A stretch of 64,000 bases of DNA from Mesostigma viride (GCA_009746045.1 RPFO01000667.1:4815367-4879366), one strand, 5' to 3'. Counted from the first letter of the stretch, positions 10,670 to 21,558 are shown. Made by a program: numbers and translations. The notes: generated by a model from the letters alone, not told the origin.

Positions 10670-11286
10670 AGTTGTGAGGGTAAGAATGCCACGAATTCCG
10701 CCATGGTTCTTGCAGGAAGTTGCCTTTATTAACAATCAGGAAACACAGACGTAAGTCACGTCACTTCCAAGACTGCACGCAGCACAGACGACAGGGTCGC
10801 AGTGCCAAGAGAACGTGCACGCAAGAACTAGCGTCCCGGTGTGACCAAGTCACTCATATAGCTTACTAGGGACGCGTCCAAGTATTCAGCTGCACTGTCA
10901 CAGCTGAACTGTCAATCAATTGATTACACAGACTCTGGCACGCCTTTGGCGCGCAGATCTATCAATTGTCCATACGGCTAGTCCTGTGGACCTATCCGTA
11001 CACTAGTCAGCATCAATTGTCTCATAGGTCCTGGCGCGCTACAGTGCGCCTACCTATCAATTGACCATCAAGTCCTGTACAAGTCCTGTCAACGTCCTGC
11101 GGACTATCAAAGTGACACTTGTACATCCTGTGTCCGTACGCGCCCACAGTGGCGCGCCGGGTACTGTCGGCACAGCCTAGGAAACGTCATAACTTTTACG
11201 TTCCTTAACCAAATGAGGCGTTCAAGGTGCCGTTGGAAAGAGCGTAACAATCTCTATCCATCTAACGTAAATCCTTTACGTTAACT
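10670..11286 (-). repeat. 3' LTR of copia element 1
   Basis: 617 bp, ends AGTTGTGAGG... and ...TTACGTTAACT on the plus strand. It contains four ATCAATTG motifs and several GTCCTG motifs that may be promoter elements. The adjacent sequence at 11287-11310 (CCAATCCCTTCTTTTCTTT) is the polypurine tract on the element's own strand. Confidence 0.9.
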
Positions 11287-12235
11287 CCAATCCCTTCTTT
11301 TCTTTAGGGGTCACATCCCCTGCCAGGGACCCTTGAAGTAGCTTGAAATGTCCTTCACTCCAGCTTGAAGCTTGAACAGATGTCTTTAATGGCCAATGCC
11401 ATTCCCCCAGCCCTTTCTTTTAAGGAACTGGAAAAGAAACAGATCTGCCACAGGGAAAACCATTTCATGAGAAATGGAGAAAACCTATGGAAGTGGCATT
11501 ACAGAGTACCACCAGATATTAGAAGCACACAAAATTAAATACATACAGGTTAATTCTATGAGGTCTTCTCCAGGAATTAATCCCATCACCTCGGTAGAGC
11601 CTCCAGTACAATGACCTTCTGGCGGTGAGTTACATTAATCCCAGATACTAATCCCATAAAACCCAGTACATATTCAATATAAGTACAATAAATCCATGAC
11701 AATTAAAATACCACTTGACAAAGTAAGGCGTATTACAATAGTTTGCCTGTCATTCTCTCAACAGGGGTCTATTGGCGCCCGTCTTACGGCGCCCGTCTAC
11801 TTGCCAGATGGTAAACTGCCACAGCAAACAAATGACAAAATGAAACACATAGGCAACAATTAAATCCTGCCCTGGGGAACTAGGGAAGTCTGAACAGGCA
11901 AACACCTGAACAGGCCAGCTTGTAGAAACATAATACCAGGGAATCGAACCCCGCCCTATAAACCCCAGAATAAAGGTTCCCAGACCATTGTGAGAGGTAT
12001 GTACAAATATACATTTCTTTTAAAATAGAATACATGGTCTGTAATGGACCTGTCAACCTTGTGTAGTCAACAGCATGAACCCCAGCCAAAACCTGGCTGT
12101 ATCCTGATTAAAATCAGAGTGAGTGTACCATGGTCCATGAGCCTTAGTACAGACTAAAATACAGGTATTATGCCAGTCACAATGCTGACACTACCACACA
12201 ATCTGCTCTCCAATGCCCTATAACCATGCACCAGC
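11287..12235 (-). other. 3' untranslated region of copia element 1
   Basis: Between the pol stop and the 3' LTR lie about 950 bp of A/T-rich sequence without a recognisable frame, ending in the polypurine tract. Nothing else is seen. Confidence 0.6.
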
Positions 12236-15200
12236 TTAGACAGCTTGCTGAGATGGGTCCATCAGAGACTGAAGAACCTTGTATTGCACTGCTGCCTTCT
12301 GCACTAGCTTGGTCAAAGCATCAGCAGGATTGTCAACCCCAGGGATATGCTCAATATTGGCCAAGGAGGACAACTCCTTAAGAAGGAGATAATCCAAGTC
12401 CCTACTTCTGGCCATCTGCCTGTGCACAAACTGCACCATCCCCATGGAGTCTGTTTTTAGAAGAGTGGTAACCTGAAGTGGCCAAGGAGTGTTAGAAGTC
12501 ATCTGATGAAGCAACTCCTTCAGATAAAGGCTTGTGTGAATGCCTTCACAAATAGCCCTGCATTCTGCCACATCACTGCTGACAGCCACCCGTTTGTGCA
12601 GGCGACTAAACCAGCTCACCAAACTCCCCAGGCCTTCCTGTCTGAGCACAAAGAGCCCTGCAGCCCTGCCCCTGACCTTGGAGACCTGCCTGCTGTCCAT
12701 TGAGCTATCCACATACAGCTCCATGCAAATGGGTTGTGATAAATCCACTGCAGACAACAGAATGCCAGATGAAGCCCTGACCTGATCAGCCACCTTGGCA
12801 GACCCTAGCTCCACCAGCATGTCATCAGGCAACCTGGCTATGACCATAAGGTCTGGCCTGGAAATGCCTGCCACCCAAGCAACCATGCCCCTCACCATGG
12901 GACACAGTGCCTGTGTGATGGTTGGAGGAAGCTTGCTAATGAGGGTCTCTTGATAGTCATTGCCCCCCACCAGCAGCATACGCCACTCCCCTCCCTTCTT
13001 CACCAGTGTGGCCTCCATGCCCACAAACAGCAGAGGCTCATTCTCCACCTGCCATTGCTCCCTACCCAGAGGAAACTTGGACTTAATGATGGTGATCAGC
13101 TCCTTAAGCCACGACGTGGGAGCTATCAGATGTAGGTCATCCCCGTGCAGCGAAGCATACACTGGCAGGCCTTCCCATTGCCCCAGAAACAGACAGGGGT
13201 CTACAGGAGAGACCTTCAAGTTGCAATGCTCCTTCAGGAAACGGTTGAGAGTCTCCCTCCAGATTATTGGACTTGACCTCAGGCCCTCCAGGCCCTTGAG
13301 GATTTTAAGGAACTCCGTGTGGATGTCCCTTTTCCATACAGCAGGCACCCTAACATAGAAAGGCGTCTTGCCCTCCCACTTTTCCTGTGCCACATCTGCA
13401 TCACCCTCCAGAAATGCCCTCTTGAAGTCTATCACCACTGAGCCATAGTCCAAGCCCTTGTTGAGAAGGCCTAGAAAGACACACAGCAGCAGCCTCCAAG
13501 TATCATGCAGCATGCCAGGGGTATACAACTCCTCAGCAGTGCACTCACCAGTACCCTTGAACTCATTCAGCACTGGCCTGACATGTGGTACCTTGACCCC
13601 GTCCACCTCCTTCATCTTGATGACAAACTTGAGCTTGAGTAGACGTCGTGCAGGAGGCAGGTCATTGACAGGTTCCACGCATTTCTTGGAGATCCAGTCC
13701 TCCCCAGATTTAATCAGACCCAGTGTGACCTGGGGACACATAATGGGAGAGGACATGAGCTTCACCAGGCCTTGGTAGTTGATAGGGCTGTGTCCAGCAA
13801 GTGAGTGAGGACCAATGCCCAAACTGCTTGGATGACTAGCAGCTGGCAGTATGAGGTCATCAACCAAGGGCTCCTGCCCCTGGCACACTTGCACACGCTT
13901 AACCGTCCTGGTTACTGCACGTGATAGGTGAGTGGTCCTGAAATTAATCAGTGGGACCTGACCAGCCCCTTCCTTAGTCAGGAGAGAGGACGTGATCACT
14001 ACCCCATCCTGGCATAGGAAATTCTGCCCCAGAAGAGCAGGTCCTTGATAGCCCTCCAAGACACAAAAAGCAGTGTCCTGTCCAAGGATAGGAATGAATA
14101 CCTCACCCAGTACCTTCACGTGTACCCCGCCACTGAAGTCAGACACAAACTGATAGCTGGGTTCAGACATGCTGTACCCTGCTGCAGCCCTGGTCCCAAT
14201 AATGGAGACCTGAGAATTAGTGTCTACCTCTAAGGCAGTGTCCAGCCCCAGATTGCCATGCCACCTGAGCTTGGCTACCTTGGGCTGCTTCTTGGCCCTT
14301 TGTAGAGCCCCAATCAATCCAGCCAAACTTGTCCCCCTGGGCTTGGTTAGTGCCTTGGGCTTGACAGTTGACTCCCCAGCTGTTGACCTTGCAGCCTGTT
14401 CAACAAGTACCTCTGCAACCTGGCCAGGGCTGACAGATTCCCCTGCAACAGATGTGGTCGTTGCGTCAGTGATGTCACCTGGGACCTGAAAATCCTGCAG
14501 ATCCTGTGAGCCTTGTGCCTGACTGCCCTCATTCATCAGGTTAGGCTTGACATATGACCAACTCAGCCGGTGTACATGCTTTGGTTCGTCCTCCATGCTG
14601 ACCAAGCATGCGTGGCTAGCTTCATCAACCTGGGTAACCACCCCAGGACTCCAGCTACCACGTTTGCCATAAAGGCTAGGTTCCTTCCAAGCTAGGACCT
14701 TCTGACCCACTTGTGGCTCCAGCATCTTCCAACCCCGGTCCTTCTCCCTCAGCTTGGCAAAGGTGACATGTGCAGCATGTTTCCAGCCCTCCAGCACATG
14801 TGGTGGGCACAGGCCATGATATAGACCCATTGGGCTGACAGCAACTCCATCATAGTAGAAGTTAACCCTGCTGTTCAGCTGCTGCTCCACGTTCCTCAGC
14901 CATGCACTCCTGACAAGTGCAGGTGCAGACAAGGGTACCCAGTCTTCAGAGATGATCAATTTCTTGACCTCCTGGATTGCCCTCTCGATAGCACCCTGCT
15001 GCCCATGAGCCTCCCTAGGTGTAACCAGCAACTCAGGAAGGGTAGGATCACCCTTGAGATGCTGAAACTGCATGTCCACCTGGATCCTTGTGGTAGGAAA
15101 CTTGGCTCTTACATTCTGCAGGGCAGCCAGCAAGTACCTGTTCTTCATAGAAGGTAAATGCTCCAGCACCTTGTATTTCGTGTACCTGTCCACGCACACC

Positions 15201-15721
15201 AACAGTTGCATGCCCCTGATGTGTTGGATATCACACTGCAGATCACCAATGCTCTGAGGTAGAGCTTTGGCATGTGATTTCCTGGGCTTGTTGGAGGACA
15301 ACTGGCACTTACACCGTGAGGCAGCTTGCTGACACGCCTTAAGAAGGGGTGCCCTGCCCATACGGAAGGCAAAGTTGTTTGACAGAGAAGTGGCATGCCC
15401 AAACATGTTGTGGATTCGGGCACCCAACTCCTGGTACACAGAGGAAGCAGTCCCTGGCACAGTCAGGACTGTGCTGTCAGGTTGTCCAGCATCACCATGC
15501 TGACTTCCATCCTGTTCTGACTCAGAGCCTGAGTCACCCTGCTCATGCCCAACACCTGGACCGCCAGCAGGGACCACATGCATACCACCAGAGGCCTTCA
15601 CACCCCTCTGTGGTTGTACATTGGTTTCTCTCAAAATGAGAGGTCCACCCTCGTGCCCAGCACGAGGATGCATAGGGTCAGACATACTTACAGCTGCATC
15701 AGCTGTCAAGGACGTCTTCAT
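12236..15721 (-). CDS. pol: Copia pol polyprotein: integrase-protease-RT-RNase H
   Basis: One open frame of 1161 codons. Residues about 100-140 carry an HH-CC zinc-binding region (RIHNMFGH, then ACQQAASRCKC). The integrase DDE core follows: CDIQHIRG (about 164), IQVDMQFQ (about 215) and GAIERAIQEVK (about 245). A retropepsin-like protease lies at about 490-575: ALEVDTNSQVSIIG, with ALLGQNFL as its second half. RT lies at about 680-920 with VVIDFKRAFLEGD and ASLHGDDLHLI. RNase H is at about 1010-1140: ELYVDSSMDSR, SSDVAECRAI, KTDSMGMVQF, HIPGVDNPADALTKL. The protease after the integrase departs from the canonical copia order PR-IN-RT-RH. The RT box is HGDD, where copia usually has YVDD. The frame looks whole. 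Confidence 0.85.
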   Translation of the reverse strand: MKTSLTADAAVSMSDPMHPRAGHEGGPLILRETNVQPQRGVKASGGMHVVPAGGPGVGHEQGDSGSESEQDGSQHGDAGQPDSTVLTVPGTASSVYQELGARIHNMFGHATSLSNNFAFRMGRAPLLKACQQAASRCKCQLSSNKPRKSHAKALPQSIGDLQCDIQHIRGMQLLVCVDRYTKYKVLEHLPSMKNRYLLAALQNVRAKFPTTRIQVDMQFQHLKGDPTLPELLVTPREAHGQQGAIERAIQEVKKLIISEDWVPLSAPALVRSAWLRNVEQQLNSRVNFYYDGVAVSPMGLYHGLCPPHVLEGWKHAAHVTFAKLREKDRGWKMLEPQVGQKVLAWKEPSLYGKRGSWSPGVVTQVDEASHACLVSMEDEPKHVHRLSWSYVKPNLMNEGSQAQGSQDLQDFQVPGDITDATTTSVAGESVSPGQVAEVLVEQAARSTAGESTVKPKALTKPRGTSLAGLIGALQRAKKQPKVAKLRWHGNLGLDTALEVDTNSQVSIIGTRAAAGYSMSEPSYQFVSDFSGGVHVKVLGEVFIPILGQDTAFCVLEGYQGPALLGQNFLCQDGVVITSSLLTKEGAGQVPLINFRTTHLSRAVTRTVKRVQVCQGQEPLVDDLILPAASHPSSLGIGPHSLAGHSPINYQGLVKLMSSPIMCPQVTLGLIKSGEDWISKKCVEPVNDLPPARRLLKLKFVIKMKEVDGVKVPHVRPVLNEFKGTGECTAEELYTPGMLHDTWRLLLCVFLGLLNKGLDYGSVVIDFKRAFLEGDADVAQEKWEGKTPFYVRVPAVWKRDIHTEFLKILKGLEGLRSSPIIWRETLNRFLKEHCNLKVSPVDPCLFLGQWEGLPVYASLHGDDLHLIAPTSWLKELITIIKSKFPLGREQWQVENEPLLFVGMEATLVKKGGEWRMLLVGGNDYQETLISKLPPTITQALCPMVRGMVAWVAGISRPDLMVIARLPDDMLVELGSAKVADQVRASSGILLSAVDLSQPICMELYVDSSMDSRQVSKVRGRAAGLFVLRQEGLGSLVSWFSRLHKRVAVSSDVAECRAICEGIHTSLYLKELLHQMTSNTPWPLQVTTLLKTDSMGMVQFVHRQMARSRDLDYLLLKELSSLANIEHIPGVDNPADALTKLVQKAAVQYKVLQSLMDPSQQAV

Positions 15722-16020
15722 AGGAACCTGTACCTCTCCAGGTGACCTGGGGCCACACTGAACCTGGAGATCACCCCCTTGTTGCCCAGATATAAAATCT
15801 GCATTGGAGCACCTGGCCTCCCCCTTGGGTGAATTAAGGTGTGTAGGGGTTGCCTCAGACAGTCACTGCTCCTTGTTGTCTTCTTGCTGACTGCCCTTTG
15901 AAGGCTGGCCTGCCTGGGACTTGTTGTTGTTCTTCTTGTTGTTGTTGTTATTCTTGTTGCTTCCCTGGCCCTGGGACTTCTTGAAGCTGGGACACTCCTT
16001 CGAAGGAACTCGGCTTTGAG

Positions 16021-16345
16021 AATGGGTGAGAAATTGTGAGAAAAAGGGTGAGAAAGGTGAGAAAAAGGGTGAGAAATGGGTGAGAATGGGTGAGAAAGGT
16101 GAGAAAAAAGGGTGAGAATGGGGTGAGAATGGGTGAGAAAACACGTTTCTCACCCGGGTGAGATTGCCCCAAAAAGGTGAAAAAAGGGGAAAAACGTGAG
16201 AAAAATCTCAAAAAACAGGACATGAGATAAGTGAGAAAAACGGGAGGTGTGAAACGTGAGAAAAGTGAGAAAATCAGGACGTGAGAAAAGTGAGAAAAGT
16301 GAGAAAAACAGGACGTGAGAAAAGTGAGAAAAGTGAGAAAACACA
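16021..16345 (+). repeat. Left subterminal GTGAGAAA array of CACTA element 1
   Basis: More than 20 units of the type GTGAGAAAA or GGTGAGAAA are packed head to tail, separated by 0-10 bp. They are the likely transposase-binding repeats. Long minus-strand frames rich in FSHFSH and FLTF across this region are artefacts of the array. Confidence 0.9.
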
Positions 16346-18529
16346 GCGCTGAAAAACACACCCATAATGCAATATGCTGGCAGCAGACACATGCATGCAG
16401 TGCCAGTAACAACCGCTGTTCAAAACAGCACGAACAATAATGATTTTTTCATTAAATGTTTGAATAATTTTAATGTTTACAGCTGCAAGAACCCGTTGAT
16501 TCAACTATTCAACACTGTTATGGCGTTATGTACATCTTCGGCATTCAAATATGCCTTTTCAACACAGTCTGTTATGGCGTTATGACATCTTCGGCATTCA
16601 ATGCCTGTTCAACACAGTCTGTTATGGCGTTATGACATCTTTCGCATTCAATGCCTATCATCAAATGCCTATATGGTAGCTAGCTAAAAAGCGGGCCGGT
16701 CGACAGGGCGTCACATGCTGACTTGAAAGTGGAACCGCTTGCATTTTACTCTCGTGGTCCCTGCAAGAAATAAAGCAAACCGACACAATATACGCAAGAG
16801 GAAAAGAAATCAGATCCTTGACATAGATGTAAGCGTTCTACAAGGATCTTGAGCTCAGCACCACCTAAAAATCCATGCAGCAAATGTGTATGGCAAATCA
16901 TAATTCCATCAACATACAATTCTACACATCCATGCATGCAAGAGGCCGGGGGAAAAAAAACAGGCCCTTGCAGATAAACATCTATACCTTCAAATGCCAA
17001 AATAATGACACCTATAATTCCCCCTAAAATGAAAGCAGTGCAAGAGACAAAAAAGACATCAGATCCTTGACATAGACATCACCATTCTACAAGGAAGAGC
17101 TCACCAGCACCTAACGGTCCATGCAGCAAATGTGTAGAACCCAACACTCACTCTTATGGCAAAGCAGCCCCATGTGGCAAGGCAGCACCATACACATGAA
17201 TCACACCATGCGCCAGATGTCACACGAGCAAGGCACAACGTTGTCGTCGGATCAGAAAGCAACAAACGTGAAAACGCTAGCGGCCCAAATCTGAGATTCC
17301 GCGGAACACAGAAAATAAGAAAGCTCAGAAGCTACCAGCAAGGGATCGAACATATGACCTTTGGCATGATTTCGCGGCTGTGTGAGTCTCCTGATCCGAA
17401 GGCATCTCACTTAATTAACGTTTCGAAACAGCCAAACTGCGGAAAATCTCTTACCGGAGAGAGTTGCCAATATCAAGGAGACAACCAGCGCAGGCCAGAA
17501 ATCGGGAGAATCCGGACCATGGTAGCTCGAGCCTGCCGTTATCTTGTCCGCGTTTTCGAGTCGTGCAGGATTATGAATATGAATGGAGATGGAAATGTGT
17601 AGCCTTGTGCATTGAAATTACGGCTGGCTGACGTGAAGAGCGACTACATGACCTACACGGTGGGGCCGGAAACGGCTTGCTTGATTGTGTTTCATCGTGG
17701 GCAACGAGTCCAACAACTACTTTCTCTGGGCGGCAAACTGCGGCAAATTGAACGCAAACCTCATCATGAAATCTTGACCGTCGAAATGTAACAATCCGAC
17801 GACTTATGCAGTATGCCGCGTAATTTTCTGTTGCGGGAGAGCCGTTGGGCCGGTTCCCGACGCGGGCGACCAGTGGTTTGCGTTAAGTTAACTTAGCTGA
17901 AGTTCCCCAAGCCGCATGATGGCTCTCATCGACGGCCTCAGTCTATTGACGCGTCGGCCCGATTTTGGCGGCACCCAATTTGACCCCAACGGCACCTACC
18001 GACAAAGGGCATACGTACGTTTCACGCGCACCACGACCTTCGAGCTCTGCTATGGCGGTGGTGCCGTGGGGCCCGCATCAGACTGCGGGCCCTTATCTGC
18101 TTTGGCGGTGCTGCCGTTGGGCCCGCATCAGAATTCAGGCCCTTTATGCATGCGGGCCATTAATGCATGTTACTTTTTTAGTCTTCTGCATACAAATATG
18201 AAGCAATGAGGTCGTGTCCTCTGGATTTTTGCACTGCAAATGGCATTTGCACCGTGTGCAGTTCCTGGACGTTTGGAAACATGCATGATGGCATGTGGCT
18301 AATGTAATGACTGACTAGCTAGACCGTTTCAGTGGTTTTTCATTTGCGGGTATTTCCTCGTAAATGGTGGGAAAGCGATCGCAGCAATGGTTCTCACCAC
18401 TAGACACTCCCGGCCAGTGAAGCTCGAAAAACACGCCCTGATCAAGCAAGCTGTTTCCGGCCCCACTGTATAGGTCATCTTACAGTCGCTCTTTGCGTAA
18501 GCCAGCCATAGTTTCAATGAACAAGGCTA
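16346..18529. other. CACTA 1 interior: repeats, no clear gene
   Basis: Contains about three 57-bp tandem units (GTTATGGCGTTATGACATCT... at 16505-16660), a diverged duplication of about 265-bp period (TCCTTGACATAGA at about 16815 and 17066), an inverted pair of a dispersed repeat (17470-17700 and 18235-18540), and a double GGGCCCGCATCAGA motif near 18070 and 18120. No convincing coding exon is seen here, though introns of the transposase gene could lie in it. Confidence 0.6.
17470..17700 (-). repeat. Dispersed repeat R (minus copy)
   Basis: Matches, in inverse orientation, 56540-56780, from the end CAAGGAGACAACCAGCGCAG inward. A 48-bp fragment of the same end is present at about 39747-39794. 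Together with the plus-strand part at 18235-18540 it makes an inverted pair inside CACTA element 1. It could be a SINE or MITE; no class-defining ends were established. Confidence 0.65.
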
Positions 18530-18540
18530 CACATTTGCAT
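18235..18540 (+). repeat. Dispersed repeat R (plus copy)
   Basis: Matches 56380-56660 in the same orientation, starting TTTGCACCGTGTGCAGTTC and running through CCACTAGACACTCCCGGCCAG. Estimated identity by eye is about 85-90 percent. Confidence 0.7.
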
Positions 18541-18971
18541 ACTCTTTGCTTGGTTATCGGTGTGCCTTTGTTTGGATGCAGGGGGGATCGCTGTGCTGAC
18601 ACAACGCGGCAAGGGATTTGCTGGTAGAAGATGCCCTTCCCAAGGCTGATTACAGCGACCCTGCGAATGGCGACGAGGCCTACTGGTGAGCCTTGTTTTT
18701 TGCAAATGCTACTTACGCCGTCTGCTTTGGTTTTTTTAATTCAGTCCTATTGAAAGGCGCCTTGGGATTAGCCATGCAATCATGTTTTACTGTCACAAAG
18801 CCAGCCCTAGTAATTAATATCTAGTTTGTTTGGTTTTACCCATCCGGGTGCCATGATCTTGCCGCCAGTAAAAGCGTCCTGTGTTGTATCTGTTCTATTT
18901 TTTTTAATAACCAATACTTGCAATAATAATACTCTTTGCTGGGTTATCGGTGTGCGTTTGTTTGAATGCAG

Positions 18972-19914
18972 GCGAGATCGCTGTGCTGACACAACGTTCA
19001 ACGTGCTTGCATGGGCATCATTAAACCTGACGCCGCTTGTGCCGCAAGGCATTGTAGCGGCGTGTGGGGGCGTGAAGCGCTACGCGGATTCTTTCCACAA
19101 AGTCAGGATACACGGGTTCAACTACCGCACGGAGGCTGCGGACCAATCCCAGGGAAAGCGGCACAAGAATGCGGGAGTTGCGGTGCATGGCCCGGGCGGT
19201 GTAGACTTTGGTTTCATTACACACATTCTGAAGGCCAGGTTAGAGTACCCACGAGGGGGCTGGGAATGGCAGCTGTTGTTGAAGGTGGAGCTTTTTGATC
19301 GCCTTCATGTCGCTCACCTGCCCCACGAGAGGTTGGTGGTCATCAGCAGCGCACAGGCCCCCAGGTCGTCGTGCCTTGTGTTGCCAGGTGCAGTGAGCTC
19401 AGTTGGGTATGTCGTCGATGAATGCTATGCTCCCGAAATGGTGGTAATCCCTGCCAAACTGCCATGGAGCATGGCACATCAGGCGCAATCTGCCCTCAGT
19501 AACCATGTGTATCACAGCGTGGCAGCAGATTTCCCCACCATGCCGCAGTTTGAAGTGATTGAGGAGGGTGAGCCGATGCCACCGCCACCGCCTAGTGGCA
19601 AGAAGAAAGGCAAGAAGAAGGGGTCCAAGAAGAAGAAGGTGGCAGCGGCAGACCTAGGTGATGGCGACGTGGTGCGCCGCGCTGGCAAGGCACCTGCTCG
19701 AGGGCGCAGCCGCAAGCGTGGTGCTCCCACAGATGCTGGACCTAGCCAGCCCACCGTTGTAATTGAGGAGGTCCCTATGGCAAAGAGGGCCAGTGGAAGG
19801 CAGCGTAAAGCTGTGAACTATTGCGACACTAGTGGGGATGACACTATGTCATCAGAAGATGATGTTGATGCAAGCAACCCCTCGGACAGCAGTTCTGAAG
19901 AAGATGACTATTGA
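18972..19914 (+). CDS. CACTA transposase C-terminal exon (DUF4216-like)
   Basis: The exon opens after a pyrimidine-rich intron ending TTTGAATGCAG and reads RDRCADTTFNVLAWASL, then YADSFHKVRIHGFNYRTE, HKNAGVAVHGPGGVDFGFI, THILKARLEYP, LLLKVELFD and EMVVIPAKL. The pattern 'HG(F/Y).(F/Y)RT...K(N/T)(S/A)GV.V.......(Y/F)G.I..I......' followed by an 'LFk.-W-D' strand and a closing 'VVI' is that of the DUF4216-like region at the C-terminus of plant CACTA transposases. The tail is a Lys-rich patch (KKKGKKKGSKKKK), a basic RGRSRKRG stretch and an acidic end (SSEEDDY). A decayed duplicate of the splice-site region lies at about 18530-18690. The plus strand ends in TGA at 19912-19914. Confidence 0.6.
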
Positions 19915-20089
19915 TTTAATTTGGGCATGACAGCATTGTTTATGGAATGATGTGCTGTTTTATATTGTATGACAACCCTATATTAATTGCACCTTTGTGC
20001 ACCCTATAATGCATATCAAAGTGGTGTTGAGTTTTTTTTCACGTTCAGGACTTAATGAAATAAAGCTCATGATTTTTCTCGTGTTACAC

Positions 20090-20400
20090 TCTTGGTGAGA
20101 AATTTCTCACCACGTTGACTTGTGATTTTTCTCGTGTTGGTGAGAAACTTCTCAATTTTCTCAATTTTCTCAATTTTTCGGACTTTTTCTCACCCATTCT
20201 CACCTTTTTTCTCACTTTAGGGTTTTTTCTCACCCCAATCTCACCAAAACCCCCTTTTTCTCACCAAAATCTCACCCTGGTGAGATTTTTTGCCTAGCGT
20301 CTGCGGAAAAAAATTGAGATTTTTCTCAATTTTCTCAAAAAATTCTCACAAAAGGTGAGAAAATTGAGGGTTTTGAGAAAATTCTCAGAATCTGAGTTCC
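20090..20400 (-). repeat. Right subterminal array of CACTA element 1
   Basis: Units of TTTCTCACC and TTCTCAATTT repeat up to the right terminus; they are the inverted counterpart of the left GTGAGAAA array. Confidence 0.88.
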
Positions 20401-20405
20401 TAGTG

Positions 20406-21385
20406 GATCTTGATGTGCCCCCACCCCTTGCACAGGTAGCATTGTATCTTGGACTTGCCCTGGCCACTGCCCCCATTGTCAGACGCGTTGCCCTGCTTGG
20501 GCTGACCACCCACCCGCCTGAACACCGACTTGGAGTGTGACCTCCTGTCAGAATCAGGTGAATGATCTCCCTTGCGCTTGTGATGGTTGCCCCTACGCCC
20601 TCCTTGGCTTCGGTCAGCCTCAGACGTCTTGGAGCCACCCTGGGTACGCCCGCCTGCCTGGGTAGCCTTCACTGCTGGCACTCCACCCTCAAACAGCTCC
20701 TCTGCCTCGAGAGCTTGTTTAATGATGACCTTGTAGGCCTTCAGGGTAGAGTGTGGGGCACACATGACTTTTAAGGAGCCACGTGTCGCCTTATCCAGCC
20801 CAGAAACCTTGAGCCAGTTGGTTAGGGCTATGTTATCAGCGACATTAAAGCCGTGAGCCCTGCCCTCCTCAACCATCTTACAATAGTTGAGAAAGTTCTG
20901 GATCAGGTCCCCTTGACCTCCCACCCTTGATACTTGTCCTGCCAATGGATGCCGACCTTCTTGCGTTGGTCCTCCAGCAGCTCCTTCAGCTCAGCCACGT
21001 ACAGTGCCCAGGCCTTATTGGCCTTTTTGCACTCCCTGGTTAGGTCCTTAATCTGGTCAGTACACTTGCCAAAAGTGCTACTGCCTATCCAGATTTGATA
21101 GTAATTTGTACCACCGTACAAGCTAGGGAACCCTTCCAATCCCTCCACAAACTCTTCAGCCTGCTTAGGCTTGGAGTCTGAGGTTACAGGCTGCAACTGA
21201 TTGACAATTAAAAGACCCTGTGTGGTAAGATCAAAGCCATGAATAGCTTGTGCATTATTATTATTGTGAGGAAGGTTGGTAATCTCTCCGGTAAGCCCCA
21301 CGTCATCTACGTGAGCGGTTCCACTACCAGCACCCCCATTATTATTCCCACTGGCTGGACCCTTGCTACGGCGTCCCTCAGCCAT
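20406..21385 (-). CDS. gag: Copia element 1 Gag
   Basis: Starts MAEGRRSKGPASGNNNGG. The middle shows helical stretches (KQAEEFVEGLEGFPSLYG, KANKAWALYVAELKELLED) and ...ALTNWLKVSGLDKATRGSLKV, which resembles the capsid core of copia Gag (UBN2-like). A basic tail precedes the zinc knuckle CYLCKGWGH. The CACTA element lies at this knuckle, and the C-terminal remainder of gag (ECPSFKKSQG... ending KGSQQEDNKEQ) is on its far side at 15863-15992. The gag product would form the virus-like particle shell. As a fossil it is interrupted by the insertion and appears to have few other breaks. Confidence 0.7.
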
Positions 21386-21558
21386 CCTGCACTACCAGCT
21401 ATTCAAAGAACACCTTAACAAAGCAGCAGAAAATATGTACAAAATTTTTGTGTCGCCACTGCCGCCTGCGCCGGTGTCGCTGCCGCCCCGCGAAATGCCG
21501 CTGAAAATTCGACAAAAAAAAAATGTCGACGAGTACTTGCAGAAGAAAATTAGGCCGA

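Larger units (their letters stand above)
15993..20405 (+). mobile_element. CACTA (EnSpm) DNA transposon 1, inside copia gag
   Basis: The right end is ...GAGTTCCTAGTG, i.e. CACTAGGAACTC inverted. The left end begins CACT and shares AGGAACTC then TTTGAGAA with it after a few extra bases. A 2-bp GA flanks both sides (15991-15992; 20406-20407). Subterminal arrays of GTGAGAAA units (16021-16345, inverted at 20090-20400) are typical of CACTA elements, whose transposase binds such repeats. It carries a plus-strand transposase-like exon at 18972-19914. Earlier exons are not clear, so it may be defective. It lies in the zinc-knuckle region of gag of copia element 1. Confidence 0.75.

Noticed and set aside
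15863-16412. Minus-strand frames with FLTFLT and FSHFSH repeats resembling membrane proteins
   Set aside because: Produced by the GTGAGAAA subterminal array of the CACTA element; only the first ~130 bp belong to a real gag end.
18972-19914. Host chromatin protein (acidic and Lys-rich tail)
   Set aside because: Sits inside clear CACTA termini, has the DUF4216-like pattern, and its tail recurs in CACTA element 2, so it is transposon-encoded.
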